This document shows, in pieces, positions 22,430-34,485 of a stretch of 64,000 nt of DNA. The notes below the pieces were generated by a model. It searched no databases. It had not been told where the DNA came from and saw only the letters and a list, made by a program, of their open reading frames with translations. Source of the stretch: Helianthus annuus (taxonomy: Eukaryota > Streptophyta > Magnoliopsida > Asterales > Asteraceae). Position 1 is the first letter of the stretch; every line of letters starts with the position of its first letter. The translations under genes were made by a program, and so were the position numbers. The DNA is taken from assembly GCF_002127325.2 (NCBI RefSeq), contig NC_035433.2:12992111-13056110 (forward strand), read 5' to 3'.

Positions 22430-22690
22430 AAATTACATGGATGGTTCCTTTGGTTTGCACTTTATAACACATTTGGTCTCCAGCCTACAAATCTAAAGGT
22501 TTCAGCATGTCCTAGTTAGGGACTAAACATGTTACAAAGTGCAAACCACAGAGGCCATCCATGTGACTTTTGGTAAAGTTGAGGACTAAATGAGTTACAA
22601 AGTGCAAACCACTGGAACCATACGTGTACTTTTGGAAAGGTAGGGACCAAATCCAAATTTTTGGTAAACCACAGGGACAATCGTGAATAT
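22430..22690. mobile_element. MITE-like element with CCATCCATGT / CAAAGTGCAAACCAC ends
   Basis: ACATGGATGG with TGGTTTGCACTTT at the left is repeated in inverted form (AAAGTGCAAACCACAGAGGCCATCCATGT) in the middle and again, diverged, to the right. This wording (firm in plants as 'ccctgtggtttgcac') marks a common non-autonomous element, probably Mutator-like. Edges are approximate. Confidence 0.5.
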
Positions 22691-22742
22691 TACTGAAAGG
22701 ATAATTAATGGAGTGACATATATTTATATTGTTCAAGAATAC

Positions 22743-22889
22743 CTGAAACTCTACCAAGCATATGAATTGTCAGAGACCTTGTATATGTTTTTGGAAAATA
22801 TGATTTCCGCAACTTCCAATCAACCGAAAGCATGTTTTAACAACAGATTCTTTTCCTTGATTCAGAGGGCTAAACACAAATCCTCCACC

Positions 22890-22940
<51 letters not shown>

Positions 22941-23822
22941 GCAGCAGCAGCAACAACAACAACAACAACAACAATAATAATAATAATAAAAAAATTCTAA
23001 GCAAATTGTTCCAACCAGTTGAATGAAATCTTCATATGTGAAAGATTGGAAGCACATGTGTAATTTCAAACCATTTACTTATAAACGGGTCAATAGGCAT
23101 TGCTTTTTATCTCAATTGGGTCAAATTAAAAAAATTGTATTGACATATTACCGCCCGCTCATATTATCACCACCTCTAACTGGAAGCATATACTTACTGC
23201 GAATGTAAGCTCGGATGTAACTATCTTGTGGTGGACACTTGCTATGGATCACCGAGTGATATAGTATAAGTGTATAACTATTTAAAAACCAAACGTAACA
23301 ACAAAAGCATAAGATTCACTATACTTAATAAAAAAATAATACGTAAAAAACAAAAATAAATCTAAGAGCCCTTGATTTGGAATAAATATTACACACCATA
23401 TGTCCCATCATTTTCCATTCTCCGATATCGCCTCAAGAGTAAATCTCTTCGTTTAATTCCCCTGAAAACCGTAGAATGCTTTAATAACTCTGTTTCTAGT
23501 TGATATTTAATTTAGAGTTTAAGAGTTTAAACCATGGTAGCCAATCTCTACATAGTTGCATGTGTATTATATCTGTATGACCGTCAAGATGTTCAAACAC
23601 AGTGCCACCATTGAAACAAAAATCCCATCTGCGAAAGTCGTCAACACATGGAAATGTGATATTCATACAAATTTAAAAACAACAAAGAAACATGAAGTTT
23701 TTGTATATATAATGTATGTACTCGTATCTAGAGGGACCTATAGACATAAGGATTCTAAAAACGGCCTCTGATGTTCCCTCAACTACACCAACCGCCATTA
23801 TAGCTGGTTGACCAGCCCGCTG
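22743..23822 (-). pseudogene. EDR2-like START/DUF1336 protein fragment (three exons, frameshifted)
   Basis: Three exon-like blocks match the lipid-binding START region of EDR2-like plant proteins, which are negative regulators of cell death with PH, START and DUF1336 domains. Block 23722-23822 carries MAVGVVEGTSEAVF and MSIGPSR. Block 23198-23277 carries LYHSVIHSKCPPQ and is followed by the donor GTAAGT. Block 22743-22888 carries GGGFVFSPLNQGKESVVK and then, in a shifted frame, LTIHMLGRVS. The shift is a one-base deletion near 22,835. Splice sites are AG...GT at most edges. The PH domain, other START exons and the DUF1336 end are missing, so this is a broken fragment on the same strand as the zinc-transporter fragment. 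Confidence 0.7.
22892..22989. repeat. Trinucleotide microsatellite (CAA)n with CAG and AAT blocks
   Basis: About 98 bp of CAA repeats with a short CAG block and an AAT end, inside what would be an intron of the EDR2-like fragment. Confidence 0.95.
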
Positions 23823-25781
23823 CTAAAAATAATAAAAATATAATTCAAAAAAATAAGTTTTCGAGTCAATTGTCATTATCAACATTTTTAAACAGCAGGG
23901 AAACAGCAGGTATATTGGTCCAAGGAGACAAACAACCACTGTAAGAGTTCGTCAACCACAACACATTTCACTTATACTCTGACCTCTCGATCATTCTACT
24001 CAGTAGCCACAAATAGACATGAGATCACTAAGTTGAGGAAGAGACAACAAGGCTGGTGATTTCAGGACCTGTTGGTTATGCTCCAATCTAGTATGATGTT
24101 AGGATTGGTGATTAGTCAATCACAACGAGCTAACACCCTAAATCAGTTATTACTTGTTACGCATCATCGGAGTCATTTGGTTTGGATATAACTGTTTCAT
24201 CAACAACACAGTAATCCTAAACAAAAATTGAAGAAAAACCTAAGTTAACCAAACATGGGATAAAATACTTTTTAATCATTCTCATTCCTGCGTGTAATTG
24301 ATTATAATCTTTACATCTATATAAAGCATTTCCCATATACCAAAATGTAATTTCCCTACATTTTTTTAAGAAGCAGTTCATGCCTTTCTTTCCCTAATTT
24401 TCCACCAATGCTCCCAAATATACCCCTAATTTAATGAGGTTTCAATGATTTCTTCTATTTCTTGGATCATGGAGCTGTGTAATCGATTCAATTTTCGTTT
24501 TAAATGCAATTAAAGATGTAGTGTTCAGGAACCGATCGGTTCTTCAATTATAAAACCCTATTGAATGTCGAAATTGATTTATATTGAATGAATGTTGAAA
24601 TTAATCAGTTCTTCAATTTTGAAACCGACGGTCTCCGGTTACCTCAATTAAGACGACCATTGAAGGAGCAATACCCTATTAAAGACGGTAATTGAAGGAT
24701 TCTGCTTCTCCCACACAACCTCTTCTTCACCCTTCCAGATTCATCACTGGGTCAAAGTTATTCACCATCACTTCCGAGCATCACAACCGGTTTCACCACA
24801 CTCTTTCAATCAAGGTAATGTGATTCCCATCAACTAGATTACCAATTTATCGGAATATGCCTAGGTGTAGAAGAGAGCACCGGTTGAATTGAGGGTGAGA
24901 TTTACATTTAACGGCTGATTAGAATGAAATCTGTTAACTAGAGGTAATTGCTGTTGATGTCAGAATACTTAATTATTTCGTTATTATTTATGAATCAGAA
25001 TCAGAGGTGACCTTAACTAAGTGTTGCTCATGTTAATTTACTTGTACTTTTTTAAATTTGTGCCTAAAATTTGTTTTTGTTGTAGGATGAAGTGCCCTAG
25101 AGTGAATGTGAATGTGAGTTTGAGCTGGTGTGTGAACCTATGTGGGAAATAATACTTACCGCTTTGTTAATTGGCATGCATTGAATGCTAGGCTAACTAA
25201 GATAGTGCTATCAACGAGGAATGTAGAGTTGCTTGGGGTATGTATACTGTCATGAAATTGCAAACCTTTCTTATTTTTTTGACATGTAATGCATTTAACA
25301 TATATTCTTTTGATTTGAATATAATCAGGTAACCCTTTTGATTTTGTGGTTTATGATGTTAGCATCTATTTTGCATTAAATTATGTAATTATTCACTTTA
25401 ATTCATAAATTGCAGAAAAAATTAGGTTCATCAAACTAGAAAAAAATGCATAGACTGTTGATTGGGTTACAAGCTAGCATGAACACAATGCAATGAGATA
25501 TTATTAGTGCAGTAGTACCATTATTAAAGCTGTTATCACTCACTGTTATTGGATTAATACTTGCTCACCACAAAACACAAATAATCCCCAAAGCAACATT
25601 TAAGTTGTTAAGCTAGTTAGTATTTGCTCTGTTTTTACCCTGCCTTATATTCATCGATTTAGGCCGATCGATTACGTTGCGTAATCTTTTTCTCTGGTGA
25701 TTTGTTCCTGTGAATGTCGTAGTTATTATGCTGTTAGGGTTCTTGTTGGGTGTTGTGGTTGTGTTGTTGTGTCGGTCGCCA
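23823..25781. other. Unassigned AT-rich region
   Basis: About 2 kb with no convincing coding sequence. From about 24,690 a C/T-rich stretch ends in CAAGGTAATG (24,815), like a 5' leader with a splice donor. TTGTTGTAG then precedes ATGAAGTGCCC at 25,086. This may be the remains of a transcript leader, but no protein is recognisable. Confidence 0.4.
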
Positions 25782-25967
25782 TGTGACATTTGTGCCTCTA
25801 CGACCATTATACAAATACGAATCCAATGAAATCTTGTGTTTCATTCCCGGGATTTGTATAATTGCATATGACAATTGCACATATCATATTTCGTATGATT
25901 TCAAACTCTCGAGAAGCTTTACAGGAAGTTTTATGTAAACTATTACGCAAACGTAATCAGTTTAACG

Positions 25968-26290
25968 CGACGTACACTCCAGAATAGTGACATAAGCTTA
26001 ACATACCTTAAATAACCTTTACATAACATAGAAATAAGTTTTGAAGGGTTTGGTATTGCAAAAACAAGTTTATTCGATCATAGGGACTATTTGCGACAAA
26101 TTGCAAAAGTCTGTCAATTCGTATAACAACGTACACTCCGGAACAAGATCATAAGCTAAACATACCCTAAATACCCTTTACATAGCTTAGAAATAAGCTT
26201 TAAGGGGTTCGGTGTGAGAAAATATGCTTATTTGATCAACAGGGACTAAAAGCGTCAAAACAGCGAAAGTATGCAAACGCGCGCATATCT
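25968..26290. repeat. Two-unit tandem repeat (about 160 bp) in LTR G
   Basis: ACGTACACTCC...CATAAGC..AACATACC...CTTTACATA...GAAATAAG...TTGATC occurs twice in a row, starting near 25,968 and 26,130, with moderate divergence. Confidence 0.8.
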
Positions 26291-26855
26291 TGCGTTCTGG
26301 CCATATCCGGACATCCAAAAATTTTTGTAATCACTAAAATATTGTGTTTTAGTGATGGGAATGCAAAAATACCACTCTTCTCGCAATTTGGATCGTTTTC
26401 GCGTCCGTTACGATTTATGTCGTAATTAACCGAAAAACGCAACCATACAGCCAAACGAACCGACATCCGTGACATTTTTGAGCATAATTCAAGTTAAATA
26501 TACTTTAAATTCATCATGGAGCTTGAAATTCGGCTTAATGGGTGTTAGAAGTGCCAAAACGCGACGAATCAAGTCCAGGGGCCAAAGCTGTCAATAAATG
26601 AAACTTTAGCCCCTGCAGACCCTTACGGACCATATGCCAGGACCCTTTGGGGTCCGTAAGCAGTGTCCATCATAGCAGAAACTTCCTGTTTCATTCCCAG
26701 CTGTTACACATTGGTTTCCTTTGATTGTTTAGTGATATTGTAGGCATTTTAAGTGTTCTACAAGGCTTGGAACCTGATCCTAACAAGTGTATGGTTGAGA
26801 TTGTTCCTTGATCACCACACAAACACTTGGCAAGATCCTACAATTCCATGAACAA

Positions 26856-26863
26856 TATAAATA
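26856..26863 (+). promoter_or_regulatory. TATA box in LTR G
   Basis: ACAATATAAATACCC is followed by a C/T-rich start-like region with TCTCTTCATCTCCAGC. Confidence 0.6.
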
Positions 26864-28139
26864 CCCTTCACCATCAACCTTCATTCCTTGCTCATTCACT
26901 TTTCTCTTCATCTCCAGCTCTAAGTAGAGGCTACTACACTTGTTGGAGGCCTCTTACCTGAGTTTTCTAGTTATCTTCCATCCAAGAACGCTTGTAAGTG
27001 TTCCTCATTGGCTTGTTTATTTATTTCAAGCTAAAAGTCAAACAGTGTTTGACTTTCAGCTTAGACCATGAATTGGTCAAGACAAAGTTCGTTTGAACTT
27101 TGCAACGTGAGCGTAATCACGATGGTTATAGTCCCTTGCGACTATACCTACTGATTACCACGTTGACTAGTCGTAGTGACGAGTCAAAGTTTCGGTCAAA
27201 ATGCACGATTATGTGCATTTTGCGATGAAACTATTTTCGGGTATCAAAACACTTTGTTTTGATATCAAATCAGTTTTCTAACTTAGTTAAACATGATTAA
27301 CTCGTCACTTTTAGTTTAGTGCTTATTTAGGGTTGTAAGTCAAGCGGTCTCGACAACCGCTTAGACTTTCGAGCGCGATCCGTTTGGTCGATCATTAGGA
27401 TCTGATCAACCGTATTTTGTGACCATAGTTGTATAGGGAATAACCTTCCGAGGTTATACCTTATGGTCACTTTGTTTAATTAGTTGTATGATAGGTAGTT
27501 TATATGCCTTAGGAAAATGACCAAAATGCCCTTTTTGCGCCTAATTTCAATTTAAGCCTATGTAACCTAAATTTTGACACTTAAACTGATTACACAACAT
27601 AATTAAACATGTTAGGGCATATAAGACTTATCATAGGACTAGTTAGACCCTCCGAACGCGCTTTTGCGCAAATGACGCGTTAAAGTAGCATAGACTACCT
27701 TAACGGGTCATAACGGGTCAAAAACACTTAGGATAGGTTTCAAATCAGAATGTAGGCTTTGTCAAACCATATTATATGAGTTCCAACACTCATTTGGTTT
27801 ACAAGACCTCATTCTACCCGATCTCCCGATTTAGCTCCCGATTATTAACATAGTGATTCCATACTAGGTGCCACTTGATTCCTTGATTTCCCGAGCTTTG
27901 TTAGATCACTTAATCAAGGATATACTTGCAATCACAAGTGAGTACATAGTCAAATGTTTTGTGGTGATTCATATGTGTCTATTCTCTATTTTCATGATTT
28001 CAAACTATATGTTTTCACATGCTTAGTACTTATCCTGTGACAAATTTAAATTGATATCTATGGCTTAAATACTGATTTTCAAAGTTTGTAATACTATTTG
28101 TTGGTTCGTATTGTTACTTATACATTCATTAACTATGAT

Positions 28140-29060
28140 CAAGCCGATTGGTAGTACGATATAGCGCTATAGGTTGGAACCCCATTCCTATTGTATGGAA
28201 TGTCAGAAACCAAAGTTTAAACCAAATAGATTTTGTCTTCGTGGTAAATCTATAGTCACCAAAGTGTAGTTTGATACACTAAGGTTTGAATATATTGCCA
28301 AATCACGATATATGGTATATTTCGGTATACTACTAAGGCATATTTCGATATGCTGCCAACGTGATATTATATTAAACAACGTATAGATTGCAAATGTTTT
28401 CTAATTAAGCCATAATAACTTATCTTATGTTATTTCCAAAACCAAAGCATAGTTTGATATGCTATTGTTTACTAAAGTATAGTCTGATATACTGCCAAAT
28501 CATGATTATGGTATATTTCAATACCAAAACATATTTTGACATGCTGCCAACGTGATACTGTTTTACTAAAGTGTAGTTTGATATACTACCAAATCACAAT
28601 TTAAATATATTTTGATATACTTCCAAAGCATAGTTGATATGCTCCCAATGTGATATTGTTTACCAAAGCATAGTTTGATATGCTATTTACAAAACCAAAG
28701 TCTAGTTTGATATACTACCGACTTTGTTATTTCACAAACTAAAGTATATTTTGATATACTACCAAAGCATAGTTGATATGCTATTCTCAAACCAAAGCAT
28801 AGTTTGATATGCTACTTTCAAATCCAAAGTATAGTTTGATATACTACTGATTATGCTATTTCTAAAACCAAAGCATAGTTTAATATGCTATTTTTAAACC
28901 AAAGTATAATTTGTAAACCAACCGATGCTTTCATTCTTAAACCAAAGTATATTTTGATATACTATCTATTTAACTATTCAAAACTAAAGTATATTTTGAT
29001 ATACTACGTATCCGATTATTTCAAAACCAAAGTATATCTTTGTATATACTACAAACCCTT
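28140..29060. repeat. Array of short palindromes AAAGTATAGTTTGATATACT in LTR G
   Basis: Around 20 units of roughly 25-45 bp. Each carries an inverted repeat, either GTATA-GTTTGA-TATAC or GCATA-GTTTGA-TATGC, flanked by ACCAA on the left and ACC or CC on the right. Many unit pairs keep the stem by changing both sides together. The array lies downstream of the TATA box, so in the transcribed leader. Confidence 0.9.
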
Positions 29061-29474
29061 TTTATCAAAACAATGCGCTTTAGAAACCAAAATTTTTACA
29101 AGGATTCATGGCTATTTTTTGCAAACATAAAATCTTTTTCTTATGTTAATCAAAGCCAGAAATCTAATTCACAAAACCTATTTTACTCACAGGCTTTTTT
29201 ACGCTGACGTTTTATTTTCACATATGTTTCAGGTGCTACTATGTGATGAATGTTCACGCATGCTACACATAGGATGGACCCGTGCCTTAGTGACTTTAAA
29301 ACTTGAAAGACAATTATTTGTATTTATCTGGTTTGTACTAAAACAATCAGTCCATAATGGAATAAAACAAAACTCCAATCACCATGTGTTGTGAAACAAT
29401 GATTCTGTTACGACACTCCTCGACGTTTCCGCCGCGGTTTGTTGTATTATGCGGTCGGGGTGTGACAGAAAAGT

Positions 29475-29485
29475 TGGTATCAGAG
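29475..29485 (+). promoter_or_regulatory. Primer binding site after LTR G
   Basis: TGGTATCAGAG, tRNA-Met type, eight bases after the LTR end. Confidence 0.8.
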
Positions 29486-31103
29486 AACTCCCTAATGCTT
29501 CAAGATAATCAACTTGTACTTCTTTAATCTATACATAATAAGAAGCTTAAATATGGTTAGAAAAAGCTTACAACTTTGCACAAGGTGATTAAGAAGTGAT
29601 TAAGGTTCCACAGAACTCCCTAATGCTTCTCCATGTTTAATCCGTGCATTAATGGCGTTAAAGTGCCTTGAAAGTGAGTAATTTATAGTGATTAATGGTG
29701 AGTTTAGTGGGTTTCTTCTTTGGCCATGAGTTTAGTGGTGCACAAGACTGGAGTTTCCTTTGTTGTTTGAAAGGTATAGTAAATGATAGGATATGGTGTT
29801 GTTTACTTGTTATAATTTCCATATTTACAAGATCATACTTTACATCATCCACCATACACAAAATCTCTAACTTTTCAAACAAAACAAGTGTGTAGGACCC
29901 ACTTTGTTGACCGAATTCAAGATGAGGGGGTGTAAAGTGTAATTTTTTTTTATAAAAATTGATTAAAGTGTAGATATTTTAGTAGTTAACCGAAGTACGA
30001 CGATTAGAGGTTAATTACATTGTTAAGGGGTAATTATGGATTCGGATTGTCAATCGATCTTAACTAGTTCACTAAACTAGTAGAAATTGTATTTGATACT
30101 TTAGATGCCTTCCGTTTGGTCGTCGGCTAGTTAACGACACTTTTGCGTCGTACCGACGAAACTTTGTCACAAGTTGTTATTCCACCGTCAAGCGATGCAT
30201 GAAGTGATTTCGAGTCTCAAAATAAGCCTAACTAGTTCGCCATATCTTCCGTTTAGTTGTTTTGGCGTCGAAAATGTTATTTATTAGCTTGTCGGTTCGA
30301 AAACGGACAAGTTGTGGGGGTTGCAACGCAGCACCGAAAGCTTATGTTTCGGACACCCCATTATTATCCTCATGTTGTTTTCATATGTTTGTTATCATTT
30401 GTCATAGTTTCGGAGTCTCAGAAATGCTAAATTTTTAGTTCGGACGAGTTAAAATCGTTTAAATTTTTAGCGAAATGGACGATTTAGCGATTAGGGCGTT
30501 GTACCGGAAAGTCTTGTGTTATTGCAAGATATGTTTCACATTAGTGTTTTCTTATATAAATGGACTCAGTCATGTTATCCGTGTGTCGTTTTTCATTGTT
30601 TCGTTCTGTTTTCACGGTTTTGCTGGCATGAATAGTGTAACCATGAATAGTGCGCGCAACACTTTCTACCAACACTTTTAGGAATTTGTTTGATTGGTTT
30701 CGAAATACGACGAAAACCAACATATGTTTTAGCATTGTTTTCTTGTCCTAACACTGTTATCTAGTATACGACAAAGTTACGTAATTAAATTACGCTAAAT
30801 GCATGAGATTAAGAAATAAAAATAGTGATTAGTTTGTACGGAATTACCGGTTATTTGCCAGTTATCACAGGTCCCTTTTTCGTTGTTTATTATTTTTAAT
30901 ATTTTCTTGAAAATAATATTTAAAACTTTTTTTCTTTGCTTTTAGATTTTCGTGATGACAAGGGATATTTAGCCGATCATATGTGCTCTAATGTTAACAC
31001 ATTTGCCCATGTATTAGATTCACCTCCTCATTGTTTGTTAGTCGAGTGAAGTAATTTAGTAGTGGTTCAAACAAACATGGGTTTAGGTCCTTTAGGATAT
31101 ATA
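29486..31103. other. Truncated internal part of element G and unassigned sequence
   Basis: After the PBS there is an 18-base direct repeat (29484-29501 and 29612-29629, AGAACTCCCTAATGCTTC). No gag or pol follows, so G is truncated or interrupted. From about 29,900 to 31,000 the style (TTCGGACACCCC, CGTCGTACCGACG) recalls a decayed LTR, but I cannot set edges. No gene is seen. Confidence 0.4.
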
Positions 31104-31592
31104 GGGGAAGGTTCATTTGAGAAGAAATTTAATGTGAGAAGAAAAAGAAGAAAGGGCATAATGGTAAAACATTAAATAGTTTATAACTCCCCCATTAATT
31201 ATGTTATTTTTTATTAATAAAGCAAAAAACATTTTATTCCTACACATTTCAAAATTTATACTACATATATCTTACACTTACCGAAATTTACCCTACGCAT
31301 ATCTAGATTTATCATACACATTCAAAAATTTATCCTACACATACTAAAATTTATCCTACACATGTCGAAAATTGTCCTTCATTCTAAATTATTTTATCTT
31401 GAAAGAGAATATTTAAAAGTGAGTTACAATTTTAATTAGTTAGCTAATTAGTTACAATTAAAAATTTACCTATATACCCTTATTAATAACATTAAATACA
31501 CATATTAAATGAAGTAAATGGAGCATTTCTATTGGTTTAAAACTTATTCTTTTTATTCCTACAAGATTTTTCTTCTCATTTGAACCCTTCAC
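31104..31592. mobile_element. MITE, copy 1, with GGTTCATTTGAGAAGAA ends
   Basis: The left end GAAGGTTCATTTGAGAAGAAA is inverted at the right end as TTTTTCTTCTCATTTGAACCCTTC. The middle holds several AAATTTATCCTACACAT units. A second copy lies at 41,312-41,823. It is non-coding and about 490 bp long; superfamily not determined. Confidence 0.8.
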
Positions 31593-32643
31593 TTAGGAGA
31601 TAATGTGCTGTATGGTTGTTCTATTTGTCGTCTACACATTTAAAGTTTGCTATCAATGAAAAGGGGCTCTAAGTTGTAAATCAAAGTCTTCTATTTGTGA
31701 GTTATTTGTGTGTGATTGAAGCTTAAACCCCAAAAGAACTGGATTTTGTTATATGTAATGGAATATGAAATGTTTTTTGTTGTTGATATTGTGGTTTAAC
31801 TTGGATCAAGAAGTGGCCTTTGTGAAATATGTTTTACTATTGATTTTGTGGCAAATGATGAGTTAATTTGTGTGTAGTATCATTTACTATTTGATGTTGG
31901 ACACATTTCTTTTCCGACCTATTTTAATGGAAACATGCTAAATCTTTCTGTGATTTGATGACATTAGGAAATTGAAAACTTTAGGGTTGCTTAATAATTA
32001 CAACAAAGGTTAAGGAGTATCATGGATGTTGTATATTTGAAGGCAGGTGTGTTGTACACGGGAGAATAGATTATAGAATTGAGTATTTCTAGATTGATAA
32101 AATAATTCATTATGCCAAATTTTATAGCTCCATGTGTATAATCTTATAGGTTGTTTTTTTTACTATTTATACAAAGTGACTCCATAAAGGAAAGTAAGAT
32201 TGATTTTGAAAATTCTTACATAGAACTTCATACTCATATACAGAGGGCACAACCTTTCATGACAAGATTGGGAGTTAAAGAGAGCTCAAAATCTCAATAG
32301 TAATCAATATTTTTTTAATCTTCATCATCAAATCTCTACTACTTCACAACTAACTTTTGAATTAAACTCGATTTTCTTTTGTTTTGATAACTGATTATTA
32401 GAATGTGAAAGCAGTTGTTATACTGCCATTGAGGTTATTCTTCTACCTCCATGGCGAAAGGAAGTTATGAAAAACAAGGCGTAAAAGCTTCGGTTGCTCG
32501 ATCATATAATTATTATGCTCTAAATTTTATATCATTCTATAAATATAATTTGTGGGTCTTAACTATATGATCAAGATGGAATTAATGGGGGTGTTTGGAT
32601 GTGTGTTTTGGTAAGACAAAGTTATTAGGTGTGGCGGCTGGGT
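31593..32643. other. Noncoding flank of the hAT insertion site
   Basis: AT-rich DNA with no recognisable gene. A short open stretch with LPPWRKEV (about 32,440-32,480) hints at a plant gene fragment but is too short to call. Confidence 0.35.
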
Positions 32644-33324
32644 TAGGGATGGCAATGGGTCGGGTTCGGGTCGGGTATTGGTAATCCCATACCTATACCC
32701 GGTTATAAAATCGCATCCCATACCCGACCCAATACCCATCGGGTATTTGTCGGGTAATTACCCGTCGGGCATCGGGTATACCCGCGGGTATCGGGTATAC
32801 CCATTAGTTTGTTAAAAGATATACATTAGGATTTTTAAATACATTTCTTTTACTATCGTAATTTTATATTATTTTATTTATACAACTATTATAAATTAAA
32901 AATGTACATTACATACAAATAAGTTTTATCATAAATTAATAAGAACTTTATTACACTTACATGTATATACTTCACAACTTACAAAATATAAATACTATTA
33001 TCAAACGCATATACTAGAAGAAAATTTATTTTTTCACATTATCAACATACTAAAATAAATCATTAATAGACAAGGGTTAATGGAAAATAAAAATATATAC
33101 TAAAAAAACGGGTATGTGATCGGGTATATAGTTCGGGTAAACGGGTATGTGGTTTCGGATAATCGGGTCGGGTATCACCTAATCCCATACCCGACCCATA
33201 CCCGCGAAAATTTTTAAAACTAATCCCATACCCGGCCCAATACCCGTCGGGTATCGGGTATACCCGTCCCATTTGTGGCGGATTTCGGGTATACCCGTCG
33301 GGCTCGGGTATTTTGCCATCCCTA
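32644..33324 (+). mobile_element. hAT-type non-autonomous element, copy 1
   Basis: 681 bp with terminal inverted repeats TAGGGATGGCAA / TTGCCATCCCTA and an exact 8-bp target duplication GGCTGGGT (32636-32643 and 33325-33332), the hallmark of hAT transposons. The arms are rich in GGGTATCGGGTATACCCG; the middle is AT rich. It encodes nothing convincing. Confidence 0.95.
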
Positions 33325-33849
33325 GGCTGGGTTTAGGGATGGCAAAATACCCGAGCCCGACGGGTATACCCGAAACCCGCCACAAATGGGACGGGTATAC
33401 CCGATACCCGACGGGTATTGGGCCGGGTATGGGATTAGTTTTAAAAATTTTCGCGGGTATGGGTCGGGTATGGGATTAGGTGATACCCGACCCGATTATC
33501 CGAAACCACATACCCGTTTACCCGAACTATATACCCGATCACATACCCGTTTTTTTAGTATATATTTTTATTTTCCATTAACCCTTGTCTATTAGTGATT
33601 TATTTTAGTATGTTGATAATGTGAAAAAATAAATTTTCTTCTAGTATATGCATTTGATAATAGTATTTATATTTTGTAAGTTGTGAAGTATATACATATA
33701 AGTGTATAAGTATAATAAAGTTCTTATTAATTTATGATAAAACTTATATGTATGTAATGTACATTTTTAATTTATAATAGTTGTATAAATAAAATAATAT
33801 AAAATTACGATAGTAAAAGAAATGTATTTAAAAATCCTAATATATATCT

Positions 33850-34472
33850 TGTTAAAAATATACATCTCATTCATATCAATGACTTGTATATAAAATTTAA
33901 TGTGTATTTTGTTTTTACACATACATAGTTTATATCAGTTTATTTCTCATTCATATCCAGTTTAATTATTTTTTCTAATATGTGTTCAATCATTCTATTC
34001 TTGCATATAAACATTGGGCTGATGCGAGATGGACAAGTGGGCTTAAGTGAAAGACTGCTTAGTGGGCTTGCTGGATATATGGGCTGGAGTGAAGGCTTGC
34101 TGGATATATGGGCTGAAGTGAAGTCTCGCATTGCATCCGGTTATTATATTCAGATATAAAGAGGTGCATTGGGATTGTGTGAACACCTAACTGCATTATT
34201 GTTCTCTCACATCCGTTCTTCATCTCGTTCCTGTTCTGATTAGGGTTTCTGCATACATCTCAGATTCATCTTGAATCTGAGTTTAGGTTGAGTGTTTCCT
34301 GTTAATCAGTTAGTGATTATCGTGTTGATAATCAGTTCGAGTTGTTGTGAGGAGTTTTGTGAGTGATTTGTTCTTGTAATTGCTATAGTTTTTAATCGAA
34401 GGGTAATAATAATCTGGTTTGGGTATGTGAAAGTTCTTCGATCGATCTTTGTTGATACCTGTTCTTGTCACA
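33850..34472 (+). repeat. 5' LTR of Ty1/copia element H
   Basis: 623 bp from TGTTAAAAATATAC to TTCTTGTCACA. Reading the two LTRs side by side I see no difference. The 5-bp target duplication TATCT flanks the element at 33845-33849 and 40227-40231. A TATAAAG box lies at 34155-34161. Confidence 0.97.
34155..34161 (+). promoter_or_regulatory. TATA box of element H LTR
   Basis: CAGATATAAAGAGG sits mid-LTR, a plausible U3/R boundary. The same box is in the 3' LTR. Confidence 0.6.
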
Positions 34473-34485
34473 TGGTATCAGAGCC
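34473..34485 (+). promoter_or_regulatory. Primer binding site of element H
   Basis: TGGTATCAGAGCC, initiator tRNA-Met type, begins on the base after the LTR. Confidence 0.95.

Larger units (their letters stand above)
25782..29467 (+). repeat. LTR G, Ty3-type, plus strand (about 3.7 kb)
   Basis: It begins TGTGACATTTGTGCC and ends GGGGTGTGACA, the sense-orientation ends of this LTR group, and a PBS follows directly. It contains two roughly 160-bp tandem units near its start (each beginning ACGTACACTCC), a TATA box at 26,856, and the palindrome array at 28,140-29,060. The other LTR is not in the window, and the internal part is truncated. Confidence 0.7.

Noticed and set aside
22770..23069. Poly-Cys frame on the minus strand
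   Set aside because: It reads through the CAA/CAG microsatellite; only the part matching the EDR2-like exon is meaningful.
24690..25140. Leader-like sequence with splice-donor and acceptor-like sites
   Set aside because: The downstream frame is only 17 codons and matches nothing I know.
28140..29060. Palindrome array considered as a microRNA cluster
   Set aside because: Stems of 5-7 bp with 6-base loops are far too short for plant miRNA precursors.
32440..32500. Short stretch LPPWRKEV resembling a plant gene end
   Set aside because: Too short and followed by a stop; no second exon found.
33063..33595. Two identical 69-codon open frames on opposite strands
   Set aside because: They are mirror images produced by the inverted hAT copies, rich in GGGTAT repeats, not genes.
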